Origin: CAVONB01 sp963697205
GTDB taxonomy: Bacteria > Pseudomonadota > Alphaproteobacteria > Rhizobiales > Hyphomicrobiaceae
Direction: 5' to 3'
Length of the DNA stretch: 64,000 nt
Assembly: GCA_963697205.1 (NCBI GenBank)
Contig: CAVONB010000013.1
Span: 248,001-312,000, forward strand
The notes beneath the pieces are model-generated. The model had not been told where the DNA came from. It saw only the letters and a program-made list of their open reading frames with translations, and did not search any database. The position numbers and the translations under genes were made by a program. Each line of letters opens with the position of its first letter. The stretch's first letter is position 1. Positions 55,603 to 64,000 of the stretch are shown here, piece by piece.

Positions 55603-56109
55603 TCAAGCGTTCGCCCCGTCCAATGCCACACGCCTGATCAGCGCGAGCGCTTCGCGCACCGTCGCCAACCGGATGGCGCTGCGCCCGATGTCACCGAAGC
55701 GGCATTCGTGATGCGTGACGCCCGCGCCTTCGCGCGCCACGGCCAGATGAACCAGTCCCACGGGCTTTTCCGCGCTGCCGCCACCGGGCCCCGCAACACC
55801 CGTCACCGCGACGGCTACGTCGGCGCGCGACGCCGACAATGCGCCCATTGCCATGGCGCGCGCGGTCTGCGCACTGACCGCGCCGTGCTCCTCGATCGTG
55901 GCACCGGGCACGCCGATCGCTTCCATCTTGGCGGCATTGGAGTAAGTGACGAACCCGCGCTCCATCACATCGGACGAGCCGGGAATCTCGGTCAGCAATG
56001 CCGCGATCAGCCCCCCCGTGCAGCTCTCCGCTGTCGCCAGCGTAAGCCCCTTGGACCGGAAATCGTCGAGCAGCGCGCGCGCGGCCACTACCAAATCGTC
56101 AGCAAACAC
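55603..56109 (-). CDS. CinA-family protein, short form (nicotinamide-nucleotide amidohydrolase PncC-like)
   Basis: A 168-aa protein equal to the C-terminal domain of CinA: LTLATAESCTGGLIAALLTE, GSSDVMERGFVTYSNAAKME, ARAMAMGALSASRADVAVAV and TGVAGPGGGSAEKPVGLVHL contain the conserved Ser/Thr-Tyr-Lys type motifs of NMN amidohydrolases, which recycle nicotinamide mononucleotide to nicotinate mononucleotide. It lacks the N-terminal MoCF-like domain of full CinA. Frame is unbroken. It is the last gene of a minus-strand series ispDF - marR - cinA, convergent with the glycosyltransferase. Confidence 0.9.
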   Translation of the reverse strand: MFADDLVVAARALLDDFRSKGLTLATAESCTGGLIAALLTEIPGSSDVMERGFVTYSNAAKMEAIGVPGATIEEHGAVSAQTARAMAMGALSASRADVAVAVTGVAGPGGGSAEKPVGLVHLAVAREGAGVTHHECRFGDIGRSAIRLATVREALALIRRVALDGANA

Positions 56110-56257
56110 GACCGAGCCACCCTTTCACGCCCATCCTGAGATGCGCGAAAGACTAGCCCGGCATGGCTTGGAGGGCAAAGCGCGCGCTGATCAAAACGGC
56201 ACACGCGCAGCCGCCGACGTCGTCTGACCGGCCGACCGCGACGTCGCCTCGCAAAAC

Positions 56258-56737
56258 TCAGTCGGCCGCCAGCCGCTCGGCCTGATGCAGCAGCCCGTCG
56301 AGCACGGCACGGCAGTCCTGGCCAAGCGCCGTGAGCGCACGCCCCTGTGCCTCCTGCCAGACTGGATAGGCATCGCGAATGACCGCCTGCCCCTTGGCCG
56401 TCAGGTGCAGGCCACGCCCGCGCCGCCCCGCCGGAGGGTCCATGATGATGTGCCCCAGCGCCAGAAGGCGCTTCAGATTGCGCGAAAGCGTCGATTTCTC
56501 GATGTCGAGATCGTGCCCGATCTCCACCGCCGTGATGCCGTCACGCGAAGCGAGCTGGGTCAGCAGCGTGAACTGGCTCCCCGTAATGCCCAACGGCCGC
56601 ATCGCATCGTCGTAGACGCGCGTCACGATCCGCGACAGCTGGCGCACGCGCGTCGCAACGCACGTGCCCGCGGTGCTCTCGGCAATCTGGCCAACATCGC
56701 TCAGGCTACGCTCCAACTGCTGTGTCATGATGTTCAT
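56258..56737 (-). CDS. MarR-family transcriptional regulator
   Basis: A 159-aa winged-helix regulator starting MNIMTQQLERSLSDVGQIAE; an upstream ATG (56767) gives a longer N-terminus. The DNA-binding core is typical: TLLTQLASRDGITAVEIGHD, then LDIEKSTLSRNLKRLLALGH (recognition helix) and the wing PAGRRGRGLHLTAKGQAVIR. Two cysteines (TAGTCVATRV and QDCRAVLDG) raise the possibility of redox sensing but this is speculative. Located between ispDF and cinA on the same strand; targets unknown. Confidence 0.88.
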   Translation of the reverse strand: MNIMTQQLERSLSDVGQIAESTAGTCVATRVRQLSRIVTRVYDDAMRPLGITGSQFTLLTQLASRDGITAVEIGHDLDIEKSTLSRNLKRLLALGHIIMDPPAGRRGRGLHLTAKGQAVIRDAYPVWQEAQGRALTALGQDCRAVLDGLLHQAERLAAD

Positions 56738-56866
56738 CGGATCGTCCCCGCGCCTTTGGTCATACAACCGCCTGCGGGTCTGATTGCCGCGATTCTAGCC
56801 AAGAGAGCAACGCCGCGATTTCAATCAGGCGGCAAGCGTCGCACAAGTGTGGCGGCATGCACCCGA

Positions 56867-58115
56867 TTAAGCCGCCGGTATCCGCACGGTGGCAATGGCC
56901 ATGGCCGCAATACCCTCCCGCCGCCCCGTGAAACCGAGGCCTTCGGTTGTCGTCGCCTTGACGCCCACCCGATCGACCGAAACGGCCAGGATCTCCGCGA
57001 TACGGCTTTGCATAGCAACGCGGTGTGGCGCGATCTTCGGCGCCTCGCACAAGAGCGTCACGTCGACGTTGACGATCCGGCCACCGCGCGCGCGAACGCG
57101 CCGGGCCGCATCGGCCAAAAACAGATGGGACGCTGCACCCTTCCACTGTGGATCGCTCGGCGGGAAATGCTGGCCGATGTCGCCGTCGCCGATGGCCCCG
57201 AGCAGCGCGTCCGTCAGGGCATGCAAGCCCGACATCGGCGTCGGAATGCCCTTCAAGCGCCTGCGAATGCATCACGCGCACGCCGCACAACCAGACATGG
57301 TCGCCCACCATGAAGCGGTGGACGTCGAAGCCCTGACCCGTGCGTGTCTCCGCCACCTCGCCTGCGAGCAACCGCTCGGCCATCGCCACATCCTCCGCTG
57401 TCGTGATCTTCATGTTGTGGCCGCCCGACGACACCAGCAAGACCCGCCCGCCGGCGGCCTGGAACACGGCCGCATCGTCGGTGAATTCGCCTCCACCCGC
57501 CTGCGCTGCCTGCCGGTGGGCAGCCAAGATCGCGCCGAACGGGAAGCCTTGCGGCGTCTGCGCGCGCCAGACGGCCTCGCGCGGCACGCTGCCCGTGATG
57601 GTCCCGCCGTCGCCGGCGATCTTCAGCGAATCGGTCGCCGCAAGCGCCGCGATCACGCCAGTGTGCGCGCCCAACCCCGCCACCACGCAATCAACGGCCG
57701 ACGCCGTCGTGAACGGGCGCGCGGCATCGTGGATCAAAACCAGATCGGGAGCCGAGGGCACCAGCGCCTCCAGTCCCGCAAGCACGGAGGCCTGCCGCGT
57801 GGCGCCGCCGTGGACGGGCGGTCGCAATTTCGTCGCCAAACCCTCGTCTTCACCCCCCGTGACCGAAGCCACCTTCACCGCAGCATCGTAGAGGTCACGG
57901 TCGTCGGGATGGATCACCACCTGCACCGCACCGACGTCCGCACGCTGCACGAAAACCTCGAGCGTCCAGCGCAGGACGGCCTTGCCCCCGATCGTCAGAT
58001 ACTGTTTGGGCAACCCACCGGCGCCCCCGGCACGGTGCCCGCGCCCGGCTGCGACGATCACCACGGCCAGGGAAACGGGGGAGGGGGCCACGAGGGAAGG
58101 GGCCATGCGGGACAT
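56867..58115 (-). CDS. ispDF: Bifunctional IspD/IspF (MEP isoprenoid pathway); one extra base
   Basis: Fused 2-C-methyl-D-erythritol 4-phosphate cytidylyltransferase and 2,4-cyclodiphosphate synthase, the usual form in alphaproteobacteria. IspD half: VVIVAAGRGHRAGGAGGLPK, DLVLIHDAARPFTTASAVDC, AQTPQGFPF. IspF half: RTGQGFDVHRF (metal ligands), QALEGHSDADVGL, then after the shift HALTDALLGAIGDGDIGQHF and the end GLGFTGRREGIAAMAIATVR. The frame is lost between DVGL and HALTD at about 57224, one extra base; corrected length is 415 aa. Start 58115 or the ATG three codons in. The pathway is essential, so real loss is unlikely. Confidence 0.93.
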
Positions 58116-58280
58116 CCATCAGGTGCGGGATCGGGCAGCGCCAGCTGAGGCCCCGGTGATTAGCCGGGCCCCGCGGCACGAGGCAACGAAACAATCGCGA
58201 TTGGCCCTCGATGCCTCTTGCCGCGGCGCAACAACGGCGCTACGTTGCATAAAACAAGAGCAGAAAGAAATAATGCCCAA

Positions 58281-59323
58281 ATGTTAAGCACTGACGATCC
58301 GGACCGGCCTTCAACCCCTGGCGCGCCTCGGCCGTTGGCGATCGGCCCGATCCGCCTGCCAAACGCCGCCCTGCTGGCGCCCATGTCCGGCGTCAGCGAC
58401 CTGCCCATGCGCGATGCCGCCCAGGCGCTGGGCGCCGGCCTGGTCGTGTCCGAGATGATCGCCAGCGAAGACCTGGCCCACGAGCGCCTGAAGGTCGTGC
58501 GCAAGATCGACCGCGGCTGCGCAGTACCATTCGTCATACAACTCGCCGGCCGCGAAGCTCAATGGATGGCCGAGGGCGCGCGAATCGCCGAGGCGCGCGG
58601 CGCCGACATCATCGACATCAATATGGGCTGCCCGGCACGTGAGGTGACCGGCAAGCTCTCCGGCAGCGCACTGATGCGCGACCTCGACCACGCGCTGACG
58701 CTGATCGAAGCCGTCGTCGCCGCCGTCGCGCGTTCCCGTCACCCTCAAGATGCGCCTGGGCTGGGACACGCGGTCGCTCAACGCGCCGGAACTCGCGCGC
58801 CGCGCCGAGGCGGCAGGCGTCCGCATGGTCACCGTGCACGGCCGCACCCGCTGCTGCTTCTTCAAGGGAACGGCGGACTGGTCCCTGGTGCGCGACGTCA
58901 AGGACGCGGTCGCCATCCCCGTCGTCGTCAACGGCGACATCACGACCCCGCAGGAGGCCTGCGATGCACTCGCGCGCTCCGGTGCCGACGGCGTGATGAT
59001 CGGCCGCGGCGCGTACGGCGCCCCCTGGCTGCCCGGCCGCATCGCCGCCAGCGCTCGCAGCCGGAACCGACCCTGGCGATCCGCCGCCGGAGCGCCAGCG
59101 CGAAATCGCCGTCGCCCACGTCGACGCCATGCTCGCGCACTACGGCTCCCATCTGGGCCTGCGCAACGCGCGCAAGCACATCGGCTGGTATCTCGCCCGC
59201 GCCAGCCGGTCCCCCGACACCGTCCGCCACTGGCGCGCCCGCCTGTGCACCGACGATGATCCACGCCGCGTGCTCGCCGGCTTGGCCACCTTCTACGACG
59301 ACTGCGCGGAGATGGCCGCATGA
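58281..59323 (+). CDS. dusB: tRNA-dihydrouridine synthase DusB; frame broken by two extra bases
   Basis: FMN enzyme reducing uridines in tRNA. LAPMSGVSDLPMRDAAQALG, GADIIDINMGCPAREVTGKL (with the active Cys), VTVHGRTRCCFFKGTADWSL, IPVVVNGDITTPQEACDALA and GADGVMIGRGAYGAPWLPGR are all present. Extra bases at about 58728 (AVVAAV then VPVTLKMRLGWD) and 59050 (PGRIAA then ALAAGTDPGD) break the frame. Corrected length is 346 aa. The stop overlaps the ntrB start (ATGA at 59320), the standard alphaproteobacterial dusB-ntrBC operon. Confidence 0.93.
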
Positions 59324-60557
59324 CAGCCTCCACCAAATCGCCGCCGCCTGCCGCGGCAACTGATGACCGGCCTGCAGCCAGCACCAATTCCGGCGAGGCG
59401 GAGCGTGCCCGCCTGCAGGCGTCTGCGCGCCGTCCCGTCGAGCACGACATCCTGCTGTCGGCCCTGCCGCACCCGATCATCGTTCTGGGCGAGGACAACC
59501 GCGTCGTCTACGCCAACGCCGCCGCCGAGGTCTTCCTGTCGATCAGCCTGGCGTTTCTCAAGCGCCAGACGCTCGACGAGGTCGTCGCCTTCGGCTGCCC
59601 CCTGCTCGCCCTCGTCGACCAGGTCCGGCGCACCGGCGCCTCGGTGAACGAGTACGGCGTCGAGATGATGACGCCGAAATTCTCCACACCCAAGCTGATC
59701 GACGTCTACGGCGAGCCTTATCCCGACCAGCCGGGCCTCGTCCTGCTGATGCTCCAGCAGCGCACCATGGCGCAGATGATCGAGCGCCAGCTGACCCACC
59801 GCGCCGCCGCCCGCTCCGTATCGGGCATGGCCGCCGTGCTCGCCCACGAGATCAAGAACCCGCTGTCTGGCATCCGCGGCGCCGCCCAGTTGCTCGAGCA
59901 CGAACTGAGCGACGAGGACCGCACGCTCACCCAGCTGATCTGTTCGGAGACCGATCGCATCCGCGATCTCGTCGACCGCATGGAGGTGTTCGGCGACGAG
60001 CGCCCGCTCGCCCGAGAAGCCGTCAACATCCACGACGTCCTCGATCACGTCCGCCGTCTGGCCGAGACCGGCTTCGGCGGCGGCATTCGCTGGATCGCAG
60101 GACTACGATCCCTCGCTGCCGCCCGTGCCCGGCAACCGCGACAAGCTGGTCCAGGCCTTCCTCAATCTCGTCAAGAACGCCGCCGAGGCGATCGCGGAAA
60201 CGCGACGAGCCCGGCCGCATCGTCATGCAGACCGCGTTCCGGCCGGGCGTGCGCCTGTCCGTCGGCGGCGGCAGCGCGCGCGTCAGCCTGCCGCTGATGA
60301 TCCAGATCGAGGACAACGGCCCCGGCGTCGCCGACCACCTGAAGGCGCAGATCTTCGATCCCTTCGTCACGACCAAGCACCGCGGCACCGGCCTCGGCCT
60401 GGCGCTGGTCGCCAAGATCATCGGCGACCACGGCGGCATCATCGAGTGCGAGTCCGAGCCCAAGCGCACCGTCTTCCGCATTCTCCTGCCGATGCAGGAG
60501 CCCGAGCGCCCGGCCGCACGCCCCCCGGCCACCAAAGCCCCCACACAGCGGAACTGA
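59320..60557 (+). CDS. ntrB: Nitrogen regulation sensor kinase NtrB (GlnL); frame broken by two extra bases
   Basis: Cytoplasmic histidine kinase that phosphorylates NtrC under nitrogen limitation and is controlled by PII. A PAS domain (LSALPHPIIVLGEDNRVVYA) is followed by HisKA (VLAHEIKNPLSGIRGAAQLL, phosphorylated His in HEIKNP) and the HATPase domain (NRDKLVQAFLNLVKNAAEAI, IEDNGPGVADHLKAQIFDPF, HRGTGLGLALVAKIIGDHGG). Extra bases near 60098 (GIRWI then EDYDPSLPPV) and 60203 (AEAIAET then DEPGRIV). Corrected length is about 411 aa. Overlaps dusB by four bases; ntrC starts 3 nt after. Confidence 0.94.
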
Positions 60558-60560
60558 AGC

Positions 60561-62009
60561 ATGGCCCGTGGCACCATCCTGATCGCCGACGACGACACCG
60601 CGATCCGCACCGTCCTCAATCAGGCGCTCGCCCGCGCCGGCTACATCCCCCGCGCCACCGGCACCGCCGCCACGCCTGTGGCGCTGGGTGTCGCAAGGGG
60701 AGGGCGATGTCGTCATCACCGACGTCGTCATGCCCGACGAGAACGCCTTCGACCTGATCCCGCGCATCAAGAAGCTGCGGCCCGACCTGCCGATCATCGT
60801 CATGAGCGCCCAGAACACGCTGATGACGGCGCTGACCGCTGCGGAGAAGGGCGCCTACGAGTACCTGCCCAAGCCGTTCGATCTCAACGAGGTCGTCCGC
60901 GTCGTCGGTCGCGCCATGGCCCAGCCCGAGCGCCGCCAGCAGCGCGCCAGCGCCCGAAAGCGGCGGCGAGGAGCTGCCGCTGATCGGCCGCTCGGCGGCC
61001 ATGCAGGAGATCTACCGCGTCCTTGCCCGGCTGACGCAGACCGACCTGACCGTGATGATCAACGGCGAATCCGGCACCGGCAAGGAGCTGGTCGCCCGCG
61101 TGCTGCACGACTACGGCAAGCGCCGCTCCGGCCCGTTCGTGGCCCTCAACATGGCCGCGATCCCGCGCGAGCTGATCGAGAGCGAACTGTTCGGCCACGA
61201 GAAAGGCGCCTTCACCGGCGCCCAGACACGCACCGAAGGCCGCTTCGAGCAGGCCGAGGGCGGCACGCTCTTCCTCGACGAGATCGGCGACATGCCGCTC
61301 GAGGCACAGACCCGTCTGCTGCGCGTCCTCCAGGAGGGCGAGTACACCACCGTCGGCGGCCGCACCCCGATCCGCACCAACGTGCGGATCATCGCCGCCA
61401 CCCACCGCGACCTGAAAACCCAGATCCAGCAGGGCCTGTTCCGCGAGGACCTCTTCTACCGCCTGAACGTGGTGCCGATCCGCCTGCCGCCGCTGCGCGA
61501 ACGTCGCGAGGACATCGGCGACCTGACACGCCACTTCCTGCGCATCGCCGGACGCGAGGGCCTGGGCCAGAAGTCGATCGAGACCGCCGCCATCGAGCGC
61601 CTGCGCCAGCACCCTTGGCCCGGCAACGTCCGCGAGTTGGAAAACCTCGTCCGCCGCTTGGCCGCGCTCTATGCGCAGGACACCATCACCCTCGACATGG
61701 TCGAGAACGAGTTGGCCGAGGCCGCCCGCCCGCGCCTCGACGACCCAGCCTCGGAGGCGAAATCCCTGTCCGAGATGGTCGAGGGTTATCTCGCCGGCTA
61801 CTTCGCCGGCTTCGGCAAGCGAGCTGCCGCCCCCCGGCCTCTATGACCGCATCATTCGTGACGTCGAACTGCCCCTGCTGACGGCGGCTCTGGTCGCCAC
61901 ACGCGGCAACCAGATTCGCGCCGCCGAACTCCTGGGCCTCAACCGCAACACGTTGCGCAGCCGCATCAAGGCCTTGGACATCCGTGTGCTGAAGCAACCT
62001 TCAGCGTGA
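60561..62009 (+). CDS. ntrC: Nitrogen regulator NtrC (GlnG); three extra bases cancel
   Basis: Sigma-54-dependent activator of nitrogen-assimilation genes. Receiver domain: GTILIADDDTAIRTVLNQAL (acidic pocket), VVITDVVMPDENAFDLIPRI (phosphorylated Asp), YLPKPFDLNEV. AAA+ domain: INGESGTGKELVARVLHDYG (Walker A), ELFGHEKGAFTGAQTRTEGR (GAFTGA, sigma-54 contact), GGTLFLDEIGDMPLEAQTRL (Walker B). Fis-type HTH: RGNQIRAAELLGLNRNTLRS. Extra bases near 60676, 60959 and 61820. Because three insertions restore phase, the total length is a multiple of three, yet no single frame covers the gene. Corrected length is 481 aa. Confidence 0.94.
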
Positions 62010-62055
62010 CCGGCCAAGCCCGCGCCATCGCCGGGCCGCATTCGCCTGCGCTTGC

Positions 62056-62084
62056 TTGACGCCTTCTTGCCACAGGGGTATCCC
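62056..62084 (+). promoter_or_regulatory. Candidate sigma-70 promoter for ntrY
   Basis: TTGACG and TATCCC with 17-nt spacing, about 200 nt before the ntrY start, in the 280-nt gap after ntrC. The -10 is weak. It would allow separate expression of ntrYX. Confidence 0.4.
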
Positions 62085-62289
62085 AGTCACGTTGTCGCGA
62101 AAATGTCACAGTTTTTGCGAATGGATTGACTAGGTGCACACGCACTGGATGCCCGACGAGGCCTTCGCGTAGCCGCCGCGCCACATGGCAACACCGCCAG
62201 CGACGTGAACGCGGCACATACGCGAAGGGCAGGCCCGCAGCGGCGAAGGCGATCGATGGCACCGCCGCCGCCCCAGGAGAGAGCCGTTC

Positions 62290-64000
62290 TTGCCCACGTC
62301 AGCCCGACATGACGCCGAGACCGAGGCGGTCGAGCATCCCTCCCTGTCGGGTGGGACCACCGGCCTCACGGCGCGTGAGAGCGGCTTTTCCATCGGGCTG
62401 GTCGTCGTCGTCCTATCGCTGCTGTCGGCCCTGGCCACCTTCCTGATCCTGACCGGCCTGACGCCCGTCGTGCCTCGCAACGACGTCGTCCTCGGCGTCC
62501 TGCTCGTCAACGTGGTCCTCGTGGCCGCGATGATCGTGTTGATCGCCTGGCAGCTGATGGGCCTGTGGCAGGCGTGGACCGACAAGGTCGCCGGTGCCCG
62601 CCTGCACATTCGCATCGTCGCGCTGTTCTCCGTCATCGCCGCCGTGCCGGCCTTGATGCTGGCCGGCGCCGCCACGACCACGTTCTTCCGCTCCTTCGAC
62701 AGCGTGATCGCCCTGACACGCCGTGTGGTCGAAAGCTCTCAGGAGGTCGCCACCCAGTATCTGGAGCAGCACGCCCAGATCCTCAGAGCAGAAGCCCAGA
62801 GCATGGCCAAGGATCTAGACGCCGAACACGGCGAGATCGGCGACAGCCTGCCGCGCCTGCAACAGCGCGTGCTCGCCCAGGCGGGTCTGCGCACGTTGTC
62901 GACCGCATACATCATCGACGCCAAGGGCGCGATCCGCTTAGCCGGTCTGTCGGACACACAACACCCCTTCAAGTCGCCCGAGCCCGCCACCATGAGCGAG
63001 GCCGCCGCCGGCCGCACGCCGGTCGGCCAGCCGCTGGGCTCACGCTACTTCGTCGCGCTCACCAAGCTGGCGAATTATCCCGACTCCTTCCTCTTCATTT
63101 CCCGCCGCGTCGAACCCCTCATCCTCGCCTACGTCCAGCGCGCCGACGCCGCGCTCGAGGAATACAACGAGACCCGGCGCCGCCGTGGCCGCTTCACCGT
63201 GGTCCACGGCATCATCTACTCGCTGCTGTCGCTGTCGGCGCTGCTGGCGGCGATCTGGGTGGGCATGTGGTTCGCCGATCGCTTCGTCGCACCGATCCGG
63301 CGCCTGATCGGTGCCGCGCAGGAAGTCTCGAAGGGCAATTTGTCCGTGGCGCTGCCAGAGCGGCGCGGAGAAGGCGACCTCAGGCGGCTGTCGGAAACCT
63401 TCAACACGATGACGCGCGAGCTCAAGACACAGCGCGACGACCTCGTCACCGCCAACGAGCAGATTTCCGACCGCCGCCGCTTCATCGAGGCCGTCCTCTC
63501 CGGCGTCTCCGCCGGCGTCATCGGCCTCGACGGCCAGAACCGCGTCACGCTCATCAACCGATCCGCCCAGCAGCTCCTGCAACTCGAGGAGGCCGCCGTC
63601 GTCGGTAAGCCGCTCGCCGACGTCGTCAGCGACTTCGCAACTCTGCTGGCGCGTGACGACGGCGGGATGCGCACGCGCAGCCAGAACGAGATCCCCGTGA
63701 CGGTCGACGGCGTCGAGCGGATGTTTGCCGCACGCCTCACGCGCGAGGAGGCGGGCGAGGGCGACGTCGGTTCCGTGCTCACCTTCGACGACATCACCGA
63801 CCTCGTCGCCGCCCAGCGCACGTCTGCCTGGGCCGACGTCGCCCGCCGCATCGCCCACGAGATCAAGAACCCGCTGACGCCGATCATCCTTTCCGCCGAG
63901 CGCATCCGGCGCAAGTACGGCAAGGTGATCACCGAGGATCGCGAGACCTTCGACAAGCTGACGGCAACGATCGAGCGCCAGGCGGGCGACATCAAGACGA
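62290..64000 (+). CDS. ntrY: Nitrogen regulation sensor kinase NtrY, 3' end beyond the window, TTG start
   Basis: Membrane histidine kinase paired with NtrX. Reading begins at TTG 62290, nine bases after AGGAGA; no ATG or GTG in frame fits better. Four hydrophobic segments occur: SIGLVVVVLSLLSALATFLI, VLGVLLVNVVLVAAMIVLIA, IRIVALFSVIAAVPALMLAG, and after a periplasmic sensor domain VVHGIIYSLLSLSALLAAIW. Then a HAMP domain (FVAPIRRLIGAAQEVSKGNL), a PAS domain (FIEAVLSGVSAGVIGLDGQN) and HisKA (DVARRIAHEIKNPLTPIILS). The ATPase domain is cut off at 64000. Its frame is unbroken over 1.7 kb, unlike ntrB and ntrC. Confidence 0.95.
   Translation, partial: MPTSARHDAETEAVEHPSLSGGTTGLTARESGFSIGLVVVVLSLLSALATFLILTGLTPVVPRNDVVLGVLLVNVVLVAAMIVLIAWQLMGLWQAWTDKVAGARLHIRIVALFSVIAAVPALMLAGAATTTFFRSFDSVIALTRRVVESSQEVATQYLEQHAQILRAEAQSMAKDLDAEHGEIGDSLPRLQQRVLAQAGLRTLSTAYIIDAKGAIRLAGLSDTQHPFKSPEPATMSEAAAGRTPVGQPLGSRYFVALTKLANYPDSFLFISRRVEPLILAYVQRADAALEEYNETRRRRGRFTVVHGIIYSLLSLSALLAAIWVGMWFADRFVAPIRRLIGAAQEVSKGNLSVALPERRGEGDLRRLSETFNTMTRELKTQRDDLVTANEQISDRRRFIEAVLSGVSAGVIGLDGQNRVTLINRSAQQLLQLEEAAVVGKPLADVVSDFATLLARDDGGMRTRSQNEIPVTVDGVERMFAARLTREEAGEGDVGSVLTFDDITDLVAAQRTSAWADVARRIAHEIKNPLTPIILSAERIRRKYGKVITEDRETFDKLTATIERQAGDIKT

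Noticed and set aside
44597..61820. A common slippage motif at the 23 shift sites
   Set aside because: I compared the surrounding bases at the sites; several share AAG-C-G or T-C-G, but no sequence is common to all and the inserted base differs, so programmed frameshifting at a defined signal is not supported.

Overview
The window reads as chromosomal DNA from a GC-rich alphaproteobacterium, most likely of the order Hyphomicrobiales (Rhizobiales). The evidence is gene content and order: yqeY-dnaG-rpoD beside carA; eno - ftsB-like - pdhA - pdhB (with an N-terminal lipoyl domain) - pdhC - lpd - lipA - coq10; cinA, fused ispDF, dusB-ntrB-ntrC-ntrY; and a class I alphaproteobacterial pccA. No rRNA, CRISPR array, prophage or plasmid functions were seen. 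Placement below order level is not possible from the sequence alone.

Layout. 0-10 kb: a hypothetical gene, HlyU-like protein, the minus-strand macromolecular-synthesis cluster (yqeY, dnaG, rpoD), an orphan Flp-type pilin, carA with a promoter and terminator, and an exported protein. 9-21 kb: two glycosyltransferases, a DUF4010 membrane protein, a TAXI-type solute-binding protein, pccA, DUF805 protein, a gamma-glutamyltransferase-like enzyme, a LysR regulator, a 28-residue Lys/Ala/Pro peptide and an exported protein. 21-33 kb: lipB, tRNA-Leu(GAG), two tandem polysaccharide deacetylases, mgtE, a GNAT enzyme, a candidate small RNA, a coiled-coil periplasmic protein with its neighbours, and thrS. 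32.6-34.7 kb: an unknown gene cleanly interrupted by an IS3-family (IS407-type) insertion sequence with intact ends and a 4-bp target duplication. 35-41 kb: three queuosine genes (yhhQ-type precursor transporter, queF, queC) around a MetE-like protein and small conserved genes. 41-51 kb: glycolysis to acetyl-CoA (eno, pdhA, pdhB, pdhC, lpd). 51-56 kb: envelope proteins, lipA, a Coq10/RatA protein, a glycosyltransferase. 56-64 kb: cinA, marR, ispDF, dusB, then the nitrogen regulatory genes ntrB-ntrC-ntrY (ntrY runs off the end).

How the genes work together. lipB and lipA make the lipoyl cofactor that the lipoyl domains of PdhB and PdhC carry, and Lpd reoxidises it. QueC makes preQ0, QueF reduces it to preQ1, and YhhQ would import precursors. 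NtrB/NtrC form the nitrogen two-component pair and NtrY is the sensor of a second pair whose regulator should lie just beyond the window.

The most striking property of the sequence is that eleven conserved genes, several of them normally essential, are broken by reading-frame shifts. I count 23 shifts and every one is a single extra base; none is a loss and no gene carries a nonsense substitution. Twenty-two of them lie between 44.7 and 61.9 kb. I annotate these genes at full length as CDS and regard insertion-type sequencing or assembly error as the likeliest cause, with recoding as the alternative to exclude. Three such insertions cancel in pdhC and leave a deceptively open frame whose middle is nonsense.
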